Under the pieces are notes generated by a model. The model was not told where the DNA came from and ran no database searches. It was given only the letters and a program-made list of their open reading frames with translations. Source: Deuterostichococcus epilithicus (lineage: Eukaryota > Chlorophyta > Trebouxiophyceae > Prasiolales > Stichococcaceae). From it: DNA of 64,000 nt. Each line of letters opens with the position of its first letter. Position 1 is the first letter of the stretch. Positions 22,827-35,800 of the stretch are shown one piece after another. Position numbers and translations under genes: made by a program. The stretch lies in assembly GCA_033439295.1 (NCBI GenBank), contig JAVTLE010000008.1, forward strand, positions 1,116,001-1,180,000, written 5' to 3'.

Positions 22827-25641
22827 TCAGTCGTTGACGCGCTCCAGGGCAGAGTAGTTGACGCCCGAGGAGAAGCCCAGGCTGGCGCCCGCAAGTGGCT
22901 TGCCCTTCTGCTTCTTCTGCTTCGTCTTCGGCACCTGGACAAATTTAAGCGCGGGCGCTCGGCTTCAGAGTGAAGCCGTGGCTCGCACACAAACAATCGG
23001 CATTGAACCCATGCGCCTTTCAAAAAGCTATTGCAAGCTGTGTTCCCGGTGCAAGACCAGTATAGACCAGTACAGTGTACAGTGTACCTAAATTGGTGCT
23101 GGTCACGCTGTCGAGTGAAGCATTGTCAAGAACGGCCCCATCCTGCACTGCTCCGCACCTTGGCCCAGGTGCTCGCAGGCGGCGCGACGACGGTGGCCTG
23201 GCTGACAAGCTGCGGCGCGGCCGCGGAACTGCCCTTGTTCTTGCGCTTTTTGGGCGCCTGCTCTTCGATCTTGCGCCTGTGTGGACAACCAGGCTGCGAT
23301 CAGGCTCGCCGGTGTCTGATGCGACATTGCGCAGGCTAGGATCTGGGAGGCTCGTTGGCACACGGAACTCGGCATGCCAGGAAGTCGACCACAGTCGCAA
23401 GCCATTGCCCTTGCCCCCCGCGCGCGCCCCAGCCCTCTTCGATTCTCGAACAGCTGCAGGAACCTTGTCGCGCATTACACCACGGCAGCTGCGCAGGCAG
23501 GCGGGCCTCCGCGCATCAAGCACACTTGAGAAACTCGGTGGTGAAGGCGGCGAGCGCGGGCTTGGAGGCGGTCCCGCTCAGGTACAGCTGGATGTATTCC
23601 ATGGTCTCGCCCGCCGAAGGGACGCCCATCAGGAAGTCTACCAGCGTCAGGTCCTGGTTGCCGCCGTTGAGCGCCACCATCTGCTGCCGGCACCAGTCCC
23701 TGCGGCACGGGCGGGGGGAGCGCGTCGGTGCGGCAATGGTGGAGCAGGAGAGGCGCGGCAGCTGCCCTGGCTGGCGGCGGTCCCGCTTAAGGACAGCAGC
23801 GGCATCCAGCTGTGCAAGGCGGCTGCAGCAACCGACATCCAGCAGACAGCAGTGTGTGGGTGATGTTGCTTCTTTGCAACTCTGCCGGCACGATGCGCGG
23901 CGCTTGGCCAAGCAGCGCGCCAGCGCAGGGGCAGCAAAGGTGATGCCGGCCAAGATACATGGCCATGAGCTCACCTGAAGCCAGGGCTGAGGTTGGCACC
24001 GGGCTCGTCCTTGGCCGCCTCGGCGCCCGTGGAGCTGGTATTGGCGGCGGGAGCAGCGGCGCGGCCGTTGCTGGCGGGCTGCTGGGCCGGCGGCGGGGCG
24101 GCCCGGCCGGCAGAGGCCGCATCCGCGCCGCCCCAGGGGCTGGTCCCTGGGTTGGCCTGCGCAGTGCCGCAATGACCCTCAGTCCATCTGGCAGCAAGCA
24201 GACTGTGGACACAGAGCTTCCCAGTCCAAGTACCGACTCCTCATGCATGTCAACTATGACGGCCAAACATGCGCACGTGGATTTTGCGCAGGGATACGCA
24301 CGCCACACCAGCACAGGCAGAGGTAGCCGGGCTCACCTGCGGGCGCTGCTGCTGCAGCGGCGACGACGGCTGCGGCGCAGGCTGCGGCGCAGACTGCGAC
24401 TGGCCGTAGTCCCAGAACATCTCCTCCTCCGTGGCGGCGGCGCCACCGCCGGCCCCGCCGCCGCCAGCCACGGCGGCATAGCCCGAGGGCGCGGCCTGCT
24501 TGCGGGCGGCCTCGGCGGCCTTCCTGGCGGCAAACTCCGCCTTGAGCGCCGCGGCCATGCGCTTCTGCTCCGCGATCTCCGCCTCCTGGATCTCCTGTCG
24601 GATGACGATGCACACTCATGAGTCTTCAAGCCCAGCATCATCGATCAAAGGGCGGGCGCATGCGGCACAAGCAGGTGTACTGATGTGGGGTGCGCAGACA
24701 GGCCTGCAGGACCTGCTGCGAAGTAGTGATAGCGAGTGTGGGTCGTCGCTGGCCGTCATAAAGTGGTGGCACGCCAGCAGGCCCTGCTGGCTTGCATGGC
24801 ATCGCCGGCAGCATTTGGACCTCTGCAGCACATGGCAGCGCCCAAGCACATGGCCGCAGGCCAGTCGCAGCCCAAACGGCATGCCTACGAGAGCAGCGCC
24901 ACTGCCTGCAGGACTGTGGCAATACACCTTGAGGGAGCGCTGGCCAGCGGCCGGCGGCGGCACGGCCGGCTTGGCATCCCAGCCTGACGCCGAGCGCTGC
25001 GCCTCAACGGCTGCGCCGCCACCATACTCTGCCGGCGGCGGCATCGAGCGGCGGCGCTCCTCCCCGGCCAGCACGTCCCGCATGTCCGCGCCTGCGGAAG
25101 AGCATTGGACAAGTAGTGAGCACACCGCAGCTCGCATCCAATGCACGCAGCGTCTTGCATGTGCAAAGTCGTGCATGAAGAGAGACCTTGCACGGAGAGA
25201 CTTTGCTTGCCATGGACATTTGGTCAGCCTTGACCCAGTCAGCAGCACAGAGCTGCGAATTTGGTGTCCACGAGCCTGGTGTCAGCAAGGCGAATGCACT
25301 GATCACCTGACGTTGCACTGCTGCCTGCGGCGACCTTGGCCCAAGCGGAGCCCGCAGGCTGCGCAGCCTGGCCTGCGGCCTCCGCGGCGGCGCGGCGCTG
25401 CGCGGCGCGGGCAGCCTCCTCCTGCTGGATCTCCCGCAGCGACTTGCCGGCAGACGGGCCGCCGCCGGCCCACGGTGCTGGCGGCGCAGGGCGGGCCGCC
25501 TCCTGCTGCTGCTGCTGCAGCTGCTGCGGCGAGGGNGGCTGCTGCGGCCACTGTACTGGCTCCAGCTGCTGCGGCGACTGCTGCTGCTGGGGGCGCTCCT
25601 CGCAGGGCGGCGGTTGCCAATGCGGCTGAGGGGACTGCGGC

Positions 25642-25674
<33 letters not shown>

Positions 25675-26334
25675 GGAGCGGGCATGGGCGTCCATTGCGG
25701 CTGCAACGCCTGCTGCGGCGAGCTCGCCGTCGGCTGCGCCTGCATCCACGCGGCCTGCTGCTGCTNCTGCTGCTCGGGCGGCGCCTGCCGCGGCTGCTGG
25801 GGCGGCGGCGGCGCTCCAGAGTGCTGCCGCTGCATCTCTGCGGCGTGCTCCTGGCGCAGCTGCTGCTCGCGCTGCTGCTGCAGCTGCTGCTGCAGCTGCT
25901 GTGGCGGCAGGAACTCGGGGATGACGGGCCCGGACGGCTGACGCCCCTCGCTCCACAGCTCCTCCGGAAGCTGCGGGTACTGCTGCTGACCCGGTCCCTG
26001 CAATTCAGAATCAACTCGTGAGTCGCCCTTGCAGCGTGCAGTAAATCTTGCAAGCACAGCAAGCCTGTCGCCCTCTGCATCACGTCTGCGCATGCTGATG
26101 CAAGGGCCCGCGATGGATGAGCGTCGCTCCTACGCAGCCGCCATGAAACATGATTGATGGAAACACGAGATGATCACCTGGTGCTGCTGGCGCGCGAGTG
26201 CCTCGGCGCGCTGCTGCTGCTCCTGCTGCGGCAGCAGGAACTGCAGCACCTCCTGGATGTCCGCCTCGGGCGGCGCCTCGGGGACGGAGCTGCTGCCCTG
26301 CCGCATGCGCTCGAAGGCCGATAGCCGCGGCTTG

Positions 26335-26373
<39 letters not shown>

Positions 26374-26378
26374 GGCGT

Positions 26379-26409
<31 letters not shown>

Positions 26410-26491
26410 AAAAAGTCCTGGCTGGACGCGCCGCTGTGGAACTGTGAGGCCTGCCCCGCCGGCGTCGCCAGCTGGTCAAACAGCGGGTGCC

Positions 26492-26541
<50 letters not shown>

Positions 26542-26852
26542 GGGTGGCCCCCATGCAGCGGCGGGCCGCCGTGCTGCAGCAACAAGCCCTGCGGCGAGCC
26601 GCCCGGGAAACCCGACTGCTGCGGGTGCTGTTGCTGCTGGTGCTCCATGCCTGGGAACAGCTGCTGCTGGTGCTGCAGCGGTGGCTGCATCTGCATGCCT
26701 GAGAACGTCAGCAGGCTGCCGGAGCGCTGCCCGTTCAGCTGCTGCTGCTGGTGCTGGTGCTGCTGCAGCAGCGCCTGCTGCGGCGGCGGCAGGTCTGCCG
26801 GGCGCGCGCCCAGCAGCTGCGCGATGTCAAACCCGGCCAGTGATCCACCAGG

Positions 26853-26889
<37 letters not shown>

Positions 26890-29800
26890 GGATGGCCGGT
26901 TGTCGGCAGTTGCTGGAAGGGCTGCTGCTGCTGTTGCGTGTGCGGCTGCTGCTGCTGGTACTGCCGCTCGGGCGCCTGCTGCTGCAGCTGCGAGTGCTGC
27001 TGCTGCAAAGACTGCTGCTGCGGCTGCTGCTGTGGCTGCTGCTGGAGGTCTGGCTTGGCCAGCAGGCTGTCTGCACGATCCACAGAGTGCTGCGCCATCT
27101 CCATGTCGGTCTGCGTCTGCCGCGCCTGCGGTGCCGGGGGCTGCTCCTGAGCCGCGTCGGGCGGCTGTGCAGCAGGCGCCTGCTCGTCTGCAACGGTTTG
27201 CAGCTGCTGCGGCTTGTCAAAGCCGGGCGGCGGGCCGCCGGCAGCGCCGCCAGCCCAGATGCGCATCATGGTGGTCAGCGGGCGGAAGGGCGCTGTGTTA
27301 GGGTCCGCTGCCGCCCGGATGGGCAAATCCGCCGGGAAGAAGCCATCGTCAAACCACGCCAGGATGTCGCTGCGGGTGAACGGCCCCTGCAGTATGGACA
27401 CCGGCTGCGAGAGATCAGCACTCTTGCTGAAGCCGAGTTAAGGCCATCAAAAGGCCCTGCAAACTTTTGCTTGCTGACAAACAAGGACGGAGCGACACCT
27501 TGGGCCTGCAGCATCAACCTGACCTGCAGGAAACAAGCGCCTGCCATAGGTAGGTTGGCAGTCCCGAGAAGAACGAGTGAACACCTGCATGAGGCCCTTT
27601 GGATCACGGTAGAACCAGTCGTCGTCCGCTGGGGCGGGCGTGGCGCCGGCTGCCGCCGAGGCGGCGACACCCTCTGCCGCGCGGGTCGCGTTCTCGCCCC
27701 CCGCCGCCTGGCCGCCCGCCGCGCCAGCTTCATCGCCGCCGTCGCCGTCCCGCTGGGGCGACGCCCCGCCGNCNNGGCTGAGGCCACCCAGCGCGGACGC
27801 CGCGGCAGCGCCGCCCGCATCGCCGTCAGGCTGCCACGTCTCGGCGCGCGCCGCCAGCTGCTTCTCGACATCCACCTCGCCCTTGGCCGCAAGCAGTCCA
27901 GGGTCATCGGTGTTGACGTCGGGCGGCAGCGGCAGGTCGCCCCGCGAGCGCATGTCGTTCAGGACACGCAGCGCCGCGGAGCGCTCGTAGCGCTGCACAA
28001 CACGGCTGGCGGTGCCGGGCGAGCCAACAAAGGCGTCCAGCGCGCCAACGCCCGGCTTCCGCAGCGGCGCGGCGCCCCAGCGGTCCTGCGTCGGCGGCGC
28101 GCCGACAGGCCCCGCCGGCCCTGCACTCAGCAGCGGCAGGTCAGAACACGACAGGCGTCAGAACATGCTATCTGCGGTGGAGTAGCGCATGCATGCTCAT
28201 ATCTACGGCGGACGTGACATAGCGGCTGCCTGGATTGAGTATGCTTGAGTTCATGTTGCCTGGTCGCTTTTGTTGTCGTACATGTCGGATGGAACCATCC
28301 AGGCGCAGGCCTCCAGGCCCACCTCTGGTATTGCGGCCGCGCCCAATGGCGAAGCCACGCCCGCGGCCGGCCTCCAGGGGCGCCCCGCCCGGCGTGCCAG
28401 GGGGACCACGCGCGTCCGGTCCATAACCGCCATGGAACGCCGGCGGCCCGCCAAACCCGGGAGCAGATGGCCCGTGGCGGCGGTTGTTGGCGCCGTCCGG
28501 GCCATGCCAGCCACCGCCGCCGCGGGCATCCTGGTCGTGCCCTGAACATCCAAAGCAGGACACTTGCGAAGAGCACATTGGGCAGGCAATTACCAAGTTG
28601 GGGTTCGATGGAAAGATGGTCAGCCTGATACTTCCTGGCACGAGCGGCTGCAGCGAGGATGCATGAATGTTCGGTCAAGCACCAACACAGCTGCTGCTGG
28701 CCCCGCTGCCCGGCTTCAAGAGCACAGTCGAGTTCGATCGTGCTGCAGGCACGCTCACCCTGCGGCCCCCAGCGCTGCTGCCGGTCCGCCAGGCCGCCAC
28801 CGGCACCGGACGTCCAGCGATCGCTGGGGCCACGCTCCCCGCCGCCCTGCTGCCCGGTCCAGCGCTCCGCCACGTTCTGCTGCGGACCGCCGCCGCCAGT
28901 GCCACCCGGAAACGCGGGGCCGCGGGGACCGCCCGAGCCCGGCTTCTGCGGCAGGTCATTCCACCGCTCGCCTTGGCCTGCAGATGACGGATGTGTGGTC
29001 GATGCCTGGGTCTCGCGTTACCAATGGACAGATAGAATCGTACATGTTGTCCTCGTCTTGGTAACGCTGTCATGACCTGATCATGTTGGCGCATTGTCAA
29101 CACATTCTTTGTAGTGATGCAGGGTCGGTACATGCTATATCACAGTGATGGCCGTGACATGCTAAATGAGCTGGCTGGCAGTGCAAGAACACTCACCGGA
29201 ATGGTTGGGGCCGCTGAAGTCTGGGTGGTGCCGGCCCATGGCATGGCCCTGCTCTTCAGGCCAGCCATTGGGACCACTGCCCTCCTCCTTGCCCTGGCCG
29301 CTGTTCCACCTGCATGCGTGCAAGGCAGTGAACTCGACGAGGACCGACTGATACAGCCGGTCTGCGAGTTCCAGACTGGCTTTTGCAATGGTCCAAACAC
29401 CCGGAGTGTGACTGAAGGGAGTCTGCTGACCTGGGGTTGACTGGCCCATCTCGGCGATTGGGCACAGCACGCTCCTCATCGCGCCAGCCACGGCGAGGGC
29501 CCGCTGAACCGGCGTCAATAGGGCCACCCCGAGGCGCAGGGCCGTTCGGGCCGCCGCCACCTGCCCCCCAGCGGTCGCCGGACTGCTGCTGACTGCCGAA
29601 GTGGCCAGAGGCAAAGTTCGAGCCTGGGCCGATGCTCGCGCGGGCGCTGCCAGGCTGCTTTGCGGCACTGTCGGTCTCCCAACGATTGGCCGGAGCTGCC
29701 GTGCGCGGACCGTCCTGCGCAGCGAGCGACTCAACCTTGAGCAACTCCAAAGTTGCAAGGTGCTTCGAGCCGACAGAAAGGCCAGGCCTTTGCGAGGCGC

Positions 29801-29989
29801 CAGACGAAGCTGTAGCGCTATCCGTGTGAGCTGACTGAGGCCATACGACAGTATTTAAGATCAAAGCATGCTGGCGAGGAGGTCACGTACCACCAGCGCG
29901 GAAGTCTTGCTGGCATCCAGCAGCCACTGAGGAGTCAGCTTCCCTGGCGCGGAAGCGTCGCCGCTCAGCACCCCTGATGAGCTGCGCAT
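22827..29989 (-). CDS. GYF-domain protein, EXA1/GIGYF-like, with polyglutamine tracts
   Basis: Predicted cytoplasmic adaptor that links Pro-rich ligands and eIF4E-family caps to translational repression and mRNA decay, as plant EXA1 and animal GIGYF do. The start exon (29989-29891) has KLTPQWLLDASK, close to the plant EXA1 N-terminus. Arg/Gly-rich exons follow (WRDEERAVPNRR near 29500; GRGRGFAIGRGR near 28360), then RYERSAALRVLNDMRSRGDL (about 27985). The GYF domain is split by an intron: DDDWFYRDPKGLMQ (about 27620), then ILQGPFTRSDILAWFDDGFF (about 27395). A Gln-rich region of more than 900 codons follows. The C-terminal domain DWCRQQMVALNGGNQDLTLV and FLMGVPSAGETMEYIQLYLS (about 23690-23570) matches the GIGYF/EXA1 tail, ending KPLAGASLGFSSGVNYSALE and TGA. 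Internal borders are approximate. Ns at 25536, 25766, 27772, 27774 and 27775 fall in its coding exons. Confidence 0.88.
25644..25673 (-). repeat. (CTG)10 tract encoding polyglutamine
   Basis: Ten perfect CTG units in a Gln/Pro-rich exon of the GYF gene, between two ambiguous bases at 25536 and 25766. Confidence 0.92.
26337..26372 (-). repeat. (CTG)12 tract encoding polyglutamine
   Basis: Twelve perfect CTG units on the plus strand, read as CAG/Gln in the GYF gene. A run of about nine CCG units (26381-26409) follows, read as glycine. Confidence 0.92.
26493..26540 (-). repeat. (CTG)16 tract encoding polyglutamine
   Basis: Sixteen perfect CTG units on the plus strand, read as Gln in the GYF gene. 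Longest pure triplet tract in the window. Confidence 0.93.
26859..26888 (-). repeat. (CTG)10 tract encoding polyglutamine
   Basis: Ten perfect CTG units, Gln in the GYF reading frame. Confidence 0.92.
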
Positions 29990-30609
29990 GTTGCTCAGGC
30001 CTGCAGTCATGCATACTTAGCCTTCAGTGCCGCCAGCCTCGTGTTCAGAGGTGATACAGACCAGGCTGCACAGGCACTGCCTTAATCGGGAGGTTGCACT
30101 CCGCCGCATGCAGGAGCTGCAGCATCATGATGTGAGCTCGTTGCTAGACAGCATCGTTTGCGCACCGCTCCCTCCCGAATTTCCTATGGACATGGTCTCG
30201 AACACTAATTCCAACGCTTTTCGTGTGCTGGTGTGAGATGCAGGCGATGGCTATCTGCGGGACAGCAGTTGGGCAATTGGTGACAGGATGGAATGAAAGG
30301 CGACCGCAGTGTGTTGTGACCCAGTGTAGCGCCGGCCGAGGCAAATCAGAAGCTTTCAAAACCCTATTTCGGGTTTCGAGCGGCACGTGCCTGTAATGAG
30401 GAACGCAATGGATGCCAGATAACCCTGCGTGCTCACGTCTCCATTGTTGCATCAACTGGCCCTCGAAGAGCATCGTCCCGCTGGCAGGTTGCCAAGCTAC
30501 TGGACCTCAATTCGAGATTGCACACTCGAACTCTTCTGCTTCCGTCTACGTTCTGCCCACGAATCTAAAACCAAACCGCAGCAACTGCATAGTACAGCAG
30601 TCAGCCATC
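29990..30609. promoter_or_regulatory. Head-to-head promoter region of the GYF gene and TBCB
   Basis: The two start codons are 620 bases apart on opposite strands. Both promoters and 5' UTRs must lie here. No TATA box or repeat stands out. Confidence 0.5.
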
Positions 30610-32517
30610 ATGATGACGGGTGCAGACATAGCGGCACTCAAAGCCTATGTGCAGGGGCCTGACGGCGGCATGCAGAACAGAGATGCCGCCACGGTGTTGC
30701 TACATGTGTCGCACAGCAACCTCGCTGCGCGCTTCATGGAAATCCGCCTCGATCTTCACGTAAGACTTACATTGGACTTTGGTTCTGAATGCCATGCATG
30801 CGGATGCGCAACCCTGACAGCCGCCGAGATGCAGCAAAGCATGAAGCGGCATGCTTATGCAACACGTCATGCAACTCATCGGTATATTGACGCCTAGAAA
30901 TTTCCTATTTGCATCGCGAATGAAATCACCTACCACACCATGCCACACCATTCGCTTGCTCATATGCTGGCGGCTGGTCTCGGGCGGCATCAGCTGATGG
31001 CGTCCGCATGCGCAGATGACGGTGGACGCGGTGAAGACGAAGCTGATGTCGCACAGCGGCACGTCGCCCAGTTCCATGCGGTTGCAGCTGAAGGACGACA
31101 GGGGGAGGCTGCTGGCGGAACTGGATCCGCCGCGCCTCCTGGGCTACTACTCCCCGCGCGATGGGTGGGCCGATTGCAGATGGTCCCACCGGGCTTTTAG
31201 GTCCTGTAAAGGAATTCTGATGCTCAGCCTGATGCAACCATGTATGCCCAAAATCCTGCGACACTCTTGCAGTGGCCACTGCAGCGGGCAGGCTGATCTG
31301 CCCGGTGCATAAGGGAGCCGCTGGGCAGTCTGATACGCCCAAACTGCCTCCTGCTGAGCCAGCTGAGCGAGAGGCTCAGGACCAGCGAGCCACTTGTGCA
31401 GCAACTAGTGCACAGTGCCGAATGCAGCCTCGCAGGGGCTCCAGCGCCCAGGAGTCAGTGCAAGCCATGCCGCCTCATGGCATCCCACACTCGGTTTCGC
31501 GCAGGTATGTGCTGCACATCATCGACACGGACCCGCTGTCGCTGTCAGCCAACGGCTGGCTGGAGGACACGTCCAAGGTGCAAAAGTACGAGATGTCGGA
31601 CGAGGACTACGCGCAGCGGGAAAACACTTACCGCAAATTCAAAGAGGACAAGTTGAAGGTGCGCAGGGCAGCCTCTCGCCTGATGTTCGACTGCTCGAGC
31701 CGCCGGCCCGCGATGCCGCTGCAGGCGCTCACTGGTGCATGGCGCCTTGCTGCGCTGTGTGCAGAGGACCGCCAGCGCAAGCGCCGCAGCAACTGCCGGA
31801 CAGCGTCACGGCCCGGCCTCGGCATTTGATCGCGTGACGCCCTGGGCCATCGTCAGGAGGACCCGCTGTGGACGCTTGAGAAGGAGATGGCGAAGCGGCG
31901 CGGCGTGCCGTACGCGCCGGCAGAGCCGTGGCCAAAGGCGGACGACCCGGAGTTCCAGCAGCGGGAAGCGGCCGGCATCGCTGTCGGCGACCGCTGCGAG
32001 GTGCAACCGGGCGCAAAGCGCGGCATTGTCAGGTCCCCCCCGCCTCCTCAGCGTGACAGGGGCTGGGTCGCACCTGTCCTGCATCTGCTGGTCGGGCAGG
32101 TTGGGCATCCTGGCGGCTGTGTCTGGTGGGTCTGGGCGCGCCTGTGAACCACACGAGGTATGCAGCTTGTGCTGAGCGTAAGTACGATGCTCGTGGATGC
32201 CTGTTGTCAGTGCCAAATCAGTTTGGGTACCAGACGAGCTGCTGGTGCTGGAGGGAGTCCTTCGTTGCGATGGCAACATCAAACCCAGAACCCTCAATGG
32301 GCTGCGCAGATATGTTGGGAAAGTGCTGGAGCTGCCGCTGGGGTACTGGGTGGGCGTCGAATACGACGAGCCGGTCGGCAAGAACGACGGCAGCGTCAAG
32401 GGGCGGCGTTACTTCCAGGCCGGCGCCGGCTATGGCGGCATGGTGCGCCCAGGCAATGTTGCCGTGGGCGACTTCCCGCCGGCCGACATCGAATTTGATG
32501 ACGATGACGAGATCTGA
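30610..32517 (+). CDS. TBCB: Tubulin-folding cofactor B (CAP-Gly protein)
   Basis: Binds alpha-tubulin after CCT release and passes it to cofactor E for heterodimer assembly in the cytosol. Five exons keep phase: 30610-30759, 31016-31164, 31505-31658, 31857-32032 and 32310-32517, giving 278 residues. The N-terminal ubiquitin-like domain has TVDAVKTKLMSHSGTSPSSM and LGYYSPRDGYVLHIIDTDP. A helical linker EDYAQRENTYRKFKEDKLK follows. The C-terminal CAP-Gly domain has VGDRCEV, LGYWVGVEYDEPVGKNDGSV and YGGMVRPGNVAVGDFPP, including the GKNDG signature. It ends DDDDEI, the acidic tail typical of cofactor B. Two adjacent Met codons start the first exon. Converges on legumain. Confidence 0.95.
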
Positions 32518-32835
32518 TGCTGGCCAGCTGTCAGCGTGTGGTTTTGTCGGAGGAAACCTTGAGTCTCAGTAGCTAGCTAGTATTGAGGAACACCATTCTT
32601 TGCAGCAAGTCCGCTGCTGCATGGCGCAAGGGGACACATGGACGAGGAATGCCAACTGGGTTTTACAACGTCTTGCTCGGTTCATCTGGAAAGTGAACTG
32701 AGCCCCTAACAAGACGCCCTTTGACGAAACTCTCTTTACCAATCATCACTCTTCCAAAAGGCAAAGCAAACGAAATCACAATCTCAGACACACATTGTTC
32801 AACGGGCTGCGAGTTTGAAGACGCCACAAGAGTCG
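32518..32835. other. Convergent 3' region between TBCB and legumain
   Basis: About 318 bases between facing stops. A minus-strand TGTAA (TTACA, 32663-32667) lies 169 bases beyond the legumain stop. No gene seen. Confidence 0.45.
32663..32667 (-). terminator. TGTAA polyadenylation-type motif after legumain
   Basis: Minus-strand TGTAA 169 bases beyond the legumain stop, similar in spacing to the one after the GYF gene. Motif match only. Confidence 0.3.
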
Positions 32836-35800
32836 CTACGAGGCAGCTACCATGGCGGCGTCTTTGCGGCAGGACTGGGTTGCCTGTGCACGCAGCGCAG
32901 AGGGCGCGACGCCGGCGTTGCACAAGTTGCTGAAGGCTCTCGTGTGCTTCATGCCATACTGGTCGAGCTTGCCGCACTCCGCCTCCCATGCGCTGACCAT
33001 GCCCTGCGCCCAATCAGGCTTCTACATCAGCGCATGCACAACATGCAGCAGCCATTGGACGACAACAGAATCTGCCATGCGGCTGCTTTGGACCGCCTTG
33101 CTCAGCAGTTGAGTGCGTGTGACCGCCAAGACAGCATGGAGGTAAAGGCAGTGGACGACTCCGCGTCGCAGCTGATCGTTGAGGCAGCATGCTGGCGATA
33201 GGCAATCCAGTTAGTAATCTATACCGCACAATCCGGCGCAGGGAGTCGTGCACATGAGATGCCCTGGCCACCTGCTCAAGTCGCAAATGCCCTGTATGCG
33301 TATTGCACTTCTAAAGGGGGGCCCTTATGATGCATTCTGGCATGCAGGCAGGTGCGGAAACCCACCCGCAGGCAATCCCAGTCGTCGACGAGGGCCGCTC
33401 CGGCGGGGCGCAGCGGCACACCCGACACCAGAAACTCCACTGGCGAGGCGCCCGCAGCGGCCGCCGCCGCCGCCAGCGTCACGCCGTGGTTGGCCTGCAG
33501 AGGTACGCAACGCTGCTGAATCGGACATGTGCCTGGGCTGCCAGCCGAACAGGAACGCAGCCGAGGGCAGGTCGGCCGTGGCTTGTGGCATGCACCCCGA
33601 GTGAGGGGTGGATAGCGCATGCCGTCATCACAACCCTGCCACCTCTGTGGTGGCATGGGGTTGTGGTGCATCTGTCTGCGTCTCTCACCAGTAAGCTGTG
33701 GCCCAACAATAGTGCACCGAGCTCCATGCGCCCAAGCCTATAGAGCATTCAAGGGCTTTTGCACTGCACCAGGGCAGCCTGCGATCCTCACTGCAGGCCC
33801 GGCACCAACGCTCGAGGCCGCCGCTGCGCAGTTCGACCACCACACCTCTGCGCGTGGCACGCGACACACCTGAAACAGGGCCACAGCCCGCGGCTCGCGC
33901 AGTAGCCCAGCGACCGCGCCGCGCACCCCAGCATCCACCGCCGCACGTTTTTGCAGCGCAGCATCCAGCGCCGCCTGCGCCGCGGCCCTGGCGGCGGCGC
34001 CTCGTGCGTGTTCCACCGCCCAGCGCAGCGGCAGCAGGTCTGCCTCACGCTGGGGCACCGCGCCCATGCGCGCCGGCGGCGGCAGCGCGTTCCTCTTGGC
34101 CACCAGGTCTGCGCCGCAGGCGGCGCGTGTCAGCGCCGTGCGGCTGGGGGCTTGTGACAAGACGAGCGGGGGGCCCTTCTTGGGGTGAAGGGCCATCGCG
34201 AGGGTGGCGCTGCCGCGGCGTGCCCGACACCCTTGTGCATGTGCAGAGCAGTGCAGCGCACAGTCACTGAGGGCAACCTGCGGCGCTGCGTCTGGCCACC
34301 AGATGGCGGGTGTGCGACACAGGTTGGTCCTGTCACCTGTCCCCGCCTCGCCGACATAGTCTCCCACAGGCTCCGTATCGATGATGAGCGAGCCGAACTG
34401 CAGCGCGTGGCTGCCCTGGTCGTAGGTCCCTGTGTAGAATGCATGCTGGCATTGCAGCAGACAGTTTGGTGACAGCGCAGCGTCAGTGTGCCGTCAGGTT
34501 CTGCAGCGGCTGGCTAAACATGGAATGTGCAGCAGGCCCTGAGGTCAGCCGCACCATTCTGGCTGGTGCGCCTTTTGACGAGCTCAAACTGCTTCTCCAA
34601 AGTTTCCTTGACCAGGTCCTCCGAGTCACTGCACGGCAGAAAGCCTTTCCGATGCATGCCAATCGCATCCGTCTGTCCTGTCGTGCATGCAGCTCTGGCG
34701 TCCAGGTGCTGAAGCGCCGCAGCAGCAGCCTCTGAACAATAGCGCTGCTCCGCAGAGCAGGCCAGGACTGAGATTAACTCTCGGACGGTCCAGCGTCCGT
34801 CTAGTTCGAGTGTGTATTCACTCCGATTCTGCTGGAGATTGTGACAAAAGGCGCACTCGTCTTCCAGGAAGGAGACGCTGAAGAGGTCGCCCAGGCAGGT
34901 GCCAAACTCTGGCGGCGGGCCAGGGTTCTGCCCGGGGCAGTATGCACTGCAAGAGATACAGCAAGTCTGAGTGGCAGGGCAATATAGACACATATGAAAT
35001 TTTTTGATGCCTTCGTAACAATGACATGGCAAGAAGCTCTACAAGGATTGAGGTGCCAGGCACACAAAGTTTGCAATCGAGGCGTCATCTGCACAGCTCA
35101 CCCCCAGCTGCTCTCGACGGCATTGGCTGCTGTCACGGCGTAGATCTTGAGGCTATCATCAAGGGTGCCCTGAAAAATGCTGCCGCTCTCGCACGCCTCG
35201 ATGTAGATGACCATCTCCGCAAAGCCGCTGCGGCGACCACACACGGCCGTCATGCAGACCGGCATGCACTGGATTACATGTGTGCAGCGTTGGCTTTGCA
35301 GCACCTGAGCATCGTTTTCCATGCATACTTGCATCGTGGTGACAGCATGTCAACCCACAGGCCTGCAGTGCCTCACTTGGACTGGGCCTTCTCATGGAGC
35401 GTGGTGGTGAACTTGTCTGCATACAGAAACTCGCCGCTCGGCATGCCCAGGATGCCTGGCGCCCCGTGGTCGCTGCGGGACAGGAGCCGCGGTTCACTCC
35501 TGGAGGACGCATCTATCACTAGGTGCCGCACCCTGCTGTCTCTGATGTAAGTGCATGTGTCGCGGTGAGCGCGAGAATAATGGCAACTGCCCAGGGCCGC
35601 AACAGACAGCGCACCTGAAGTATACGAAAACTCTGTCGTTTGCCTTCGACTTGATGGTTTTGCCGGTGGATCCCAGCACAGTGGGCACATCCTGCGACAC
35701 CACATCGTTCGTCAGTGGGCACTGCACAGGCATGACATGGCGCGGCGCAGAATCCAACGACATGCGACACTGCCAGCCTGCTGGACCCATCACTTGCTTG

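Noticed and set aside
26170-28217. Very long plus-strand open frames rich in Cys, Ala or Leu (up to about 450 codons)
   Set aside because: They are the antisense and shifted readings of the CTG/CAG repeats of the GYF gene; homopolymer composition comes from the triplets and no domain is visible.
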